A stretch of DNA of 64,000 bases from Asterochloris sp. CNOR1. Lineage: Eukaryota > Chlorophyta > Trebouxiophyceae > Trebouxiales > Trebouxiaceae. The translations under genes were made by a program, and so were the position numbers. Positions 57,594 to 64,000 of this stretch are shown piece after piece (within the stretch, counting starts at the first letter, position 1; every line of letters begins with the position of its first letter). The stretch is taken from assembly GCA_963969365.1 (NCBI GenBank), contig OZ017748.1, positions 2,911,001-2,975,000 of the forward strand. The letters are read 5' to 3'. The notes beneath the pieces were generated by a model. That model did no database searches and had not been told where the DNA came from. It saw nothing but the letters and a program-made list of their open reading frames with translations.

Positions 57594-58055
57594 GAACGAA
57601 CATGCAACCTACCTGTAAACCCCTAAAACCCTACTGAAGGGCACATGCCTCAAATGAAGCACATCACAAAGTTTGATGAAGATAGGGCATGATATATGCA
57701 TCGCCACATCAGTCCATTTGACAGACCGGGCCCCCAAGAAAAGCTGCAGCAGCATTAGATGCTGAGGACCTTCTGTGCTGCAACCCCTAAGCTACCTGTT
57801 TGGACCAATCACTAGTGATGTGGAAGGGAAGACCACTATATCAGAGGCTCTCGAGTTATCTTAGCATGCAAATGTTGCTATGTATGCCAATTCTTGCAAA
57901 ATCAGCAATGAAATACGAGCTGCCAGTACAAGCAACAGCATCAGGTAAGGAGACATTGGTGCCTGCATCTGATACTGGTGAGCGTGAAGCCTGCCAAGTG
58001 GCAGACATGAGCTCCTTGTTGCTGTTGCTCGAGTGATCGTTCCAACTGCTAAGAC
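57594..58055. other. AK7 promoter and LYRM4 3' flank
   Basis: The 462 bp between the AK7 start and the LYRM4 stop are more AT-rich than the surroundings and contain no convincing frame. Both genes are on minus, so this stretch must hold the LYRM4 terminator and the AK7 promoter. No specific motif is claimed. Confidence 0.5.
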
Positions 58056-58791
58056 TCAGCTGTGGCTCTGACTGAGGAGCTCCTCTTGGGCCTCTGTCTG
58101 CTTTTGCAAGACCTTGACCATGGGGATATCCTGCAGAGTGATGTAAAGAACTGAGTGACAAGACGGAATTCGTGAACGGAGTGTTATCAGCTGCAGGAGA
58201 ACGTAAGGCTCTAAGGTAGCAGAGGCAGCTGTCACAGAGGGCTGAAAGGTGCCTTCCACACTGGGCTGCAGCAGCTGGGCTGCAGCAGCTGGGTTGCAGA
58301 GGAGGGTGCTGGGCTCGAGACAGCCAAGAAGCCCATTCATGGCATGCGAGGATGTCTTGATCAGGTGGCAGAGAGCTGCCTGGGGCTGCGCCAGCCACTG
58401 TAGCTGCCTATCTGACGGGCTGCTCACCATGACAGACTTCTGCTTGGGAGCATACATGCTGTACACCACCCTCTGCCTCTGAGTGACTGCAAAGTCTTCC
58501 TGGGCCTTGGTCCACAACTGATCTAATTTAGCAGCATCTGTCTCTGCTGCATGCTGCCTGAAGTCCTGCTTTGCTCTGCGCTTCACAAACTCTCGGACAT
58601 TGTAGTTAGGATACTTCTGGCCTGCAGCGGCAGAAGATGTCACAGCGATGCGCCACAACACTGCTGGCGAAGAGATGCAGAATTGTGAGGATCTGCTGCA
58701 GAGGTGGCAGGATGCAGAGGGCAGCAGGAAACTACTCACCCTCCCTGAGAAACGCCTTGTAGAGAGCCCTGACCTGCGCTGGGCTAGGCAT
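58056..58791 (-). CDS. LYRM4: LYRM4/ISD11, LYR-motif subunit of the mitochondrial cysteine desulfurase complex
   Basis: Three exons, 58740-58791, 58428-58621 and 58056-58130, join in phase to 106 residues. ISD11 binds and stabilises the desulfurase NFS1 in the mitochondrial matrix, together with acyl-carrier protein, for Fe-S cluster assembly. The protein starts MPSPAQVRALYKAFLREG, with the LYR tripeptide as LYK. It continues with NYNVREFVKRRAKQDFR, then AVTQRQRVVYSMYAPKQKSV, which matches the plant ISD11 block ending VYSLYAPK-KS closely. The length fits the family, which has 90-100 residues. The C-terminal 24 residues, from DIPMVKVLQKQTEAQEE, are poorly conserved. Lack of a classical presequence is normal for LYRM4. 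Confidence 0.88.
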
Positions 58792-59149
58792 CAACTGGCA
58801 GTGGCACTGTGCAATGCAATGTGTGTTATGATGCACAGGATCCAGCAACAGACTGTGGCACACGGTTCTTGCCCTAACATGGCTCGCCCTATCTGGTACC
58901 GGTCAGGCAATCCTTCTCTCCTCTTCCCCAGCTCAATCTGGCATCCACAAAGTTCCCGTCAAATTCTTGCCTGCTGCATGGCAGAAGCTCTGGAGTTCAA
59001 CGCACTGGATCCTCTGGCGGCATCAAAGGCACTGCTGTGCCCAAGCGCCACATTGTGAAGCCACACCACGCTGGCAGGGGCAGGCAGGGCGCCCACTGCA
59101 ACCCCATCAGATCTGCTGCGGCTTCATCTGGGCAAAGACCCAGGCCGCC
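58792..59149. promoter_or_regulatory. Divergent promoter region between LYRM4 and MRS2
   Basis: The 358 bp between the start codons of LYRM4 (minus) and the magnesium transporter (plus) must hold both 5' UTRs and both promoters. Sequence inspection shows no TATA box in a fixed position and no repeat. Open frames that cross it on plus (58648-59058, 58967-59386) show no family similarity. Confidence 0.5.
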
Positions 59150-62100
59150 ATGCCGCTTGTCAGGCAGGGCTCCAATAGCAGCACGCACAGCAGCCTGTAC
59201 CCTGCCAATGGGGCAAGCCTTGCCGTGTCAAATGGTGTGTCAGGTGAGCCTTCCCTGTGTGATATGCATGCTGATGTGACATGCAGTGATGCTGAACCCA
59301 TGCACAACCTGCGTGATCCGCCGCGATCATACTTGCAGCCTCCCAGGCATTGTCTTGTAACCTGCAGCGTACTTGAGCACAGTTGACATGTTGGAAGTGA
59401 TCGATCTCACCTTGCAGGGGTGGGCCTGGACGCCCTGCCCCTCAAAGCCTCAGACCGCAAGAAGTTCAGCCAGGTTGTCATGCGGCGCTGGGTGCGAGTG
59501 GACAGGGCAGGGCAGGGCAGCATCATGCAGGTGGGCTGTGTGCCACATGGTATCCTGTGCCCTAACTAAGGCATGGTGGTTGATCAGTCAGGCGCCTAGA
59601 TGCCAAGCTGCTGCTGTTAAGGCCAGGGCTGTGCATGCTACCCAGCCAGCCGACATGAAGATGTTGAATGGTGAAACAGCAGTAGACAGGTGCAGCTTGC
59701 AGGCTGGGCACTTGTGTGCTGCAGCAGACGAAGAGCAGGATGAGAACAACGATGTGACGTGGGTTTGACGCAGGGCACCCGCCGCTCATGCAACGCAGCG
59801 CGTGGTGTCGCCCTGACAGCTGGGCTGGGCGTCCAGCTGTCATTGCCTCAGCATGCTACCCCTCGCCATTCGGCATGCGAATCAATTGCTGCAGGCTGAC
59901 AAGTCGGTCCTGATGCATGGGGGTGCGCAACCACCAAAAGCTGCACTGGGGAGGCCTCTCGACTTGCATCTGGCGCCAGCCCTGCTGTGACCTCTGGTGC
60001 AGGCAGACAAGTCGGCCTTGACGCATGAGCTCGGCATCCAGCTGCGCGACCTGCGCCTGCTGGACCCCCAGCTGGCCCACAGCTACCCCTCAGCCATCCT
60101 GTGCCGAGAGAAGGCCCTGGTTGTCAACCTGGAGCACATTAAGTGCATCATCACCATCGACCAGGTGGGCTTCACCACCTGGGACACAGTGACACAACGG
60201 TTGTGAAAGGGCCTCGAGGAGCTTGTTGACCGCGGCTGTCTGGTCAGCCATGCAGCCTGCCCCATTCAGCTGCCGCTCACCATTTGACCAGGGGGCAGGG
60301 CATTGTCTCTGCCGTGGCACAGACGCCTGGCACAGACTGAGGCCAGCCCCTGCTTGGGTCAAGCACTCAGCAGGGCGTCCGTGTGGACCCTTGCAGAAGG
60401 GGTGGCCGCCCAGCCCCTAGCAGCGTGCTGCCGCACCGCGCACGTGCCCTGCGTCACCTGCGGGCAGGGTTGCTGACGCGCAGGACATGTTCAGAGCTCC
60501 TGCGCATGTTGTGGGGCCTCACCAGCAGGCGTGCACAAGACCCTTCAAGCTATGTACCAATACCCACATGCCTTTCACAGCAGCTGGTGCTGACTGCATG
60601 CAACAGATGCAGTGACGTGCTCCGACAAGGATTGTGACTCTGCACCAGGCCCTCTGCAGGGGCTGATGCCGAGTCCAGTTGCCCTCATAGCACTGATCGG
60701 AAGACATCCTTAGCATCCCACACCCTGTGCAGGTGTTGGTGCTGAACCCAGACGATGATGCAGTGATGGCCTTCATAGAGGACCTGCAGCGGCGGCTGCA
60801 GCCAGCCAAAGCAGAGGGCCCACGTGGCCTTGGGGCCAGCCAGTCCGTGCCTGATCTGACAGGGCGGTCTGGCCATGACAGCGACAAGGCCGGGGACAAC
60901 GGGGTTGCCTTGGCAGCTGCACATGTGAGGCAGCAGGCCCTGACGGCGGCCCTGCAGGCGGGAGAGACCCCCTTTGAGCTGCGGGCTCTGGAGGTGGTCC
61001 TGGACACGGTGAGCTTGCTTGCAAGCCTTTCATGATGTGAGGCAGGCTCAGCAAGTCACTCTTGTGGGCTGGCCAAATCCTGTGGCAAAGCTGCCTGCGC
61101 TGAGCAGGCATTTGAGGTAGCGATGGACACAGTGCAATGATGTGCTGCAGTGAGCAGGCAGCTCGTGTCCCGCTGAAAAAGGCATTGCAGCAATGCTGAA
61201 CATGCCAAGCACAGGTTGATGCTGAGCATACGCAGTCTGGGTAGGCCTGGCAGATGCATGTGTTGCTGGAAAGCCCACCAAGTTCATATTGAAGCTATGC
61301 TCGCATGCTGCATGCTGCGGCCTGCTGGAGCCTAAAGCTGCCTGGAGTCCTGCATTTTGCAGCAACTGGCTTATCGTGGACATGTTGAGGTGCTCTGTAA
61401 CGGTCTGCGCCTCGCTGCAGGTTTGCTCCCACCTCGAGCGCATGACAGCTGATCTGGAGGCTGGCGCTCATCCTGCACTGGATGCCCTGACCACGCAGGC
61501 GAGCCGTTGCAGTCGCCAGCACTGCATGGCATGCTTGGAGGCTGTCCTGCTTGCTGCTCTGCAGTGCTTGGCTCATGCACAGCTCAAGAGGAGCTGGGTT
61601 GTGCCTGCCTCCAGGTGACCACACACAACCTGGAGCGTGTCAGGCGCATCAAGAACAGGTGAGGCACAGCCCTGACGCCACGCCAGTGAAGAGCAGGTGG
61701 TCTGCCAGCTTGTCGAGCCTCTATGGCCGTCAGCTGGCACTGCCAGCGTGCAGGAGTCACCTCACCTTGCACTGGCAGACAGCATTGCTGAAGACCGTTG
61801 CAGAGCCATGCATTCTTGAGGGGTCTGCCCCATGGGTGGCCTGACAGGGTACCAACCCTAAGGGCTCACTGGATGTCAAGCTGCTTCTTCTCTGAACATC
61901 CCTGACCAATCCTGGCAGCAGCCTTTAGCAGTACAGCACTCCCGAGGCCACTCCTTCTAATGCTGTATGGTGCAGCTTAGCACCATCCCTGATGCTGTTG
62001 ACTCCCTCTGGTGACAGCAGGATGCGGCAGTACAATGCTCCTTGAGGCTCATTCGCTGTTTCAATCTGCCATGTCCCCTACACTCCCCTGACCTACCCCC

Positions 62101-63774
62101 TTCCTGGTGCTGCAGGATGGTGCGGCTGAATACGCGTGTGGAGACCATTCATGAGCTGCTGGAGAAGCTGCTGGACGACGACAATGACATGAAGGACATG
62201 AACCTGTCAGCCAAGCAGCAGGTGGGCACGCCTGGCAAGCTCTGCATATGACAACAGGGATGCTGCAGGGCTTGCGCAGCACTCATGCCATGAGCTGGGC
62301 AGCAGACACATAGAGATAAACATAAGTACTTTGTGGCATCCCCTGCCTTGTTCAGCAGCAGGTTGGTGTGCAGTTGCGCTGCAGTAGGCTACCTGCGCCC
62401 TGCCAAAACCGCCCTGCACGGCTTGAGCCCTGCATGTTGCCCATTTGTGCAGCCGGGACAAGTCTGCATGATTCCAGCAACAGCTGCATCATCTGGCTGC
62501 TCCGCGGTCACCCTCCTGACCACCTCGCAGCCTGCTGTTCTGTGCTGGTGGATCTGTTGCGGCGTCAGCTGTTCCTGAAGCTCAGCCCCTGGTCGGGCCA
62601 TGTGCAGTCTGGCCTGTGCAGGGAGGCCACTGGCTGAGACCAGCCAGGAGCAGCGCCACCCAGCTTGCACCTACGCTGCCCCCACAGCCTGCTCCCCATG
62701 CCCTGCAGGAGATGCTGCAGCGCCAGCTGTCCCTGCAGCAGAGCCCCAAGTCGGGCAACCCTGGCAGTTCCAGCTCATCCTCCTCTTCGGATTCCTCCAC
62801 AGACGAGGATGAGGCGGCTGTGCAGCAGGTGGAGATGGTTCTGGAGGCATACTTCATGCACGTGGACAACACCTACAACAAACTGCAGACGCTGACTGAA
62901 TGTAAGTTCTTGGGTCATAGCAGCTGGGTGTGTTTAGACAATGGCAAGCTGCTCTGTTGGACCAGCAGTTGCTGAACCATGCCTTGACCTCAAAGATGCA
63001 GCTGTTGTGATGGATGGCTCAGCCACTCACCTTTCAAGGAGATGACCAGCTTTGCTGCTTTGGTCTCTCAGCGCAGCAGCAGTGAGCGCAACATCCTCTG
63101 AGTGGCAGGTGGCCATCCCCCTGCGCATGAGGGTACCCAACATGGGTCTGAAAGCTTCCAATGCTGCTGCAGACATTGATGATACTGAGGACTACATTAA
63201 CATTGAGCTGGACAACCATCGCAACCAGCTCATCAGGGTAATGTTTCATCAGTTGCCTTGGTTGGGTCTGACAACTTAGCGCAGCTTTTCCGTTCAGTCA
63301 CGCTTGGCCTGGCCGCACAGGGCTGGTGGTGCCCTTATGTTTAGTCTGTGCTCACTGGTGGTCAGCCTTATGTCGTACTGGTGGCCGTGTCTATTACATT
63401 AATACTTGCAGCTGGCCTACAGGTGGAGCTGCTTCTGACTGCGGGGACCTTCTCGGTCGCCCTGATTGGTGTTGTTGCCGGCATCTTCGGAATGAATCTG
63501 AACAGCAGGCACCAAGGCAGCTACACACTGTTCATAGTAGTGAGTCCAAGACCGTATGCAAATTTTCAGCGGTGTTCGTCAATAGTATCACCAGCAGCCT
63601 CTGCCTGCAGGTCTCTGCAGTGTCATCTGCTGGCGCCATCCTAATTTTCATTTTGGTTGTGGCGTGGTGAGCTTACCTGCTGCACACACAACTCTGACGC
63701 ACACACAGATGCATGTCAAGCTGACTTGAATGCTGGTTCTCTGCAGGTGCCGTTACAAGAAGATCATTGGATAA
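59150..63774 (+). CDS. MRS2: MRS2/CorA-type magnesium transporter
   Basis: Twelve exons give 443 residues: 59150-59243, 59418-59530, 60003-60164, 60733-61008, 61421-61498, 61615-61658, 62116-62221, 62709-62901, 63173-63237, 63423-63539, 63611-63666 and 63747-63774. MRS2 forms a pentameric Mg2+ channel; plant paralogues sit in mitochondrial, plastid, vacuolar or plasma membranes. Family blocks appear in order: MRRWVRVDR, LRDLRLLDP with ILCREKALVVNLEHIKCII, ETPFELRALEVVL, LEKLLDDDNDMKDMNL, and VEMVLEAYFMHVDNTYNKLQ with YIDDTEDYINIELDNHRNQL. TM1 (residues ~378-402) ends in the pore signature GMN at ~400-402, TM2 follows (~417-438), and the tail is the basic RYKKIIG. The middle has a Gly/Ser/Asp-rich insertion and an SSSSSSSDSS stretch. 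No clear transit peptide is seen, so the membrane is undetermined. The intron after exon 5 begins GCGAGC. Confidence 0.92.
59889..60034. repeat. Exon-edge echo, MRS2 exon 3 5' edge
   Basis: Exon 3 of the magnesium transporter with its acceptor (59997-60034) has a copy at 59889-59922, about 109 bp upstream. About 27 of 31 positions match, including GACAAGTCGG. The copy breaks frame quickly and is intronic. Confidence 0.68.
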
Positions 63775-64000
63775 AAGATGATTGGATGATTTCTATAAGA
63801 AACGCGCCTTGACAACCTCGGCCCCCTTTCCCAATGACTTGAAGCACATCTCAGTCCCCCCCCCCTTCATAAATCATTGCTGTTTCAAGCGCTTTTCGGC
63901 CAAGTCAGAGATTGCAGCGACAAGTGGGTTGGGCAGCAGCTTCCTGGAAATGCACCAGGCATAAAAAAGACAAAGTAGTATGCAAGCTATGGCACTTGAC
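63775..64000. other. 3' flank of MRS2
   Basis: This is non-coding sequence downstream of the TAA at 63772-63774, with a poly-C run near 63860 and A-rich stretches near 63962-63975. No next gene is recognisable. Confidence 0.5.

Overview
This window is nuclear DNA of a eukaryote, most likely a chlorophyte green alga and perhaps a trebouxiophyte. The evidence is moderate GC content, very many short introns with TGCAG acceptors, GCK, MRS2 and ISD11 proteins of algal/plant type, a group-3 LEA protein, and two genes (HYDIN and AK7) found in organisms that build motile cilia. The class assignment is inference; no rRNA or organelle marker is present. All gene models below were built by hand from splice signals, reading-frame phase and recalled family sequences, not by alignment software.

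Layout. (1) 1-37696, minus strand: one giant gene for the central-apparatus protein HYDIN. About 71 exons give about 13.8 kb of coding sequence (roughly 4,600 residues), and the 3' end runs off the left edge. (2) 38026-46114, minus: a STE20/germinal-centre-type protein kinase, 16 exons, 1188 residues. (3) 47636-47920, minus: a weak candidate for a small Cys-containing secreted protein. (4) 47995-49493, plus: an LEA_4-type protein built from tiny phase-0 exons. (5) 49647-57593, minus: an adenylate kinase 7 (AK7) homologue, 17 exons, 869 residues. (6) 58056-58791, minus: LYRM4/ISD11, 3 exons, 106 residues. (7) 59150-63774, plus: an MRS2/CorA-type magnesium transporter, 12 exons, 443 residues, divergent from LYRM4 across 358 bp.

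Functional picture. HYDIN and AK7 are both ciliary proteins, and both contain an adenylate-kinase-like P-loop, so the left and centre of the window hold axoneme genes. LYRM4 (Fe-S cluster assembly) and MRS2 (Mg2+ transport) are housekeeping genes of organelle physiology, and the LEA protein is a stress or desiccation protein.

Two genome-level patterns stand out. First, at about 15 places the edge of an exon with its splice site has a decayed copy roughly 60-185 bp away inside the adjoining intron. These 'exon-edge echoes' occur in HYDIN, the kinase, AK7 and MRS2. Second, about 10 of about 119 introns in my models start with GC instead of GT. No bacterial features, CRISPR arrays, viral genes, rRNA or tRNA genes were seen.
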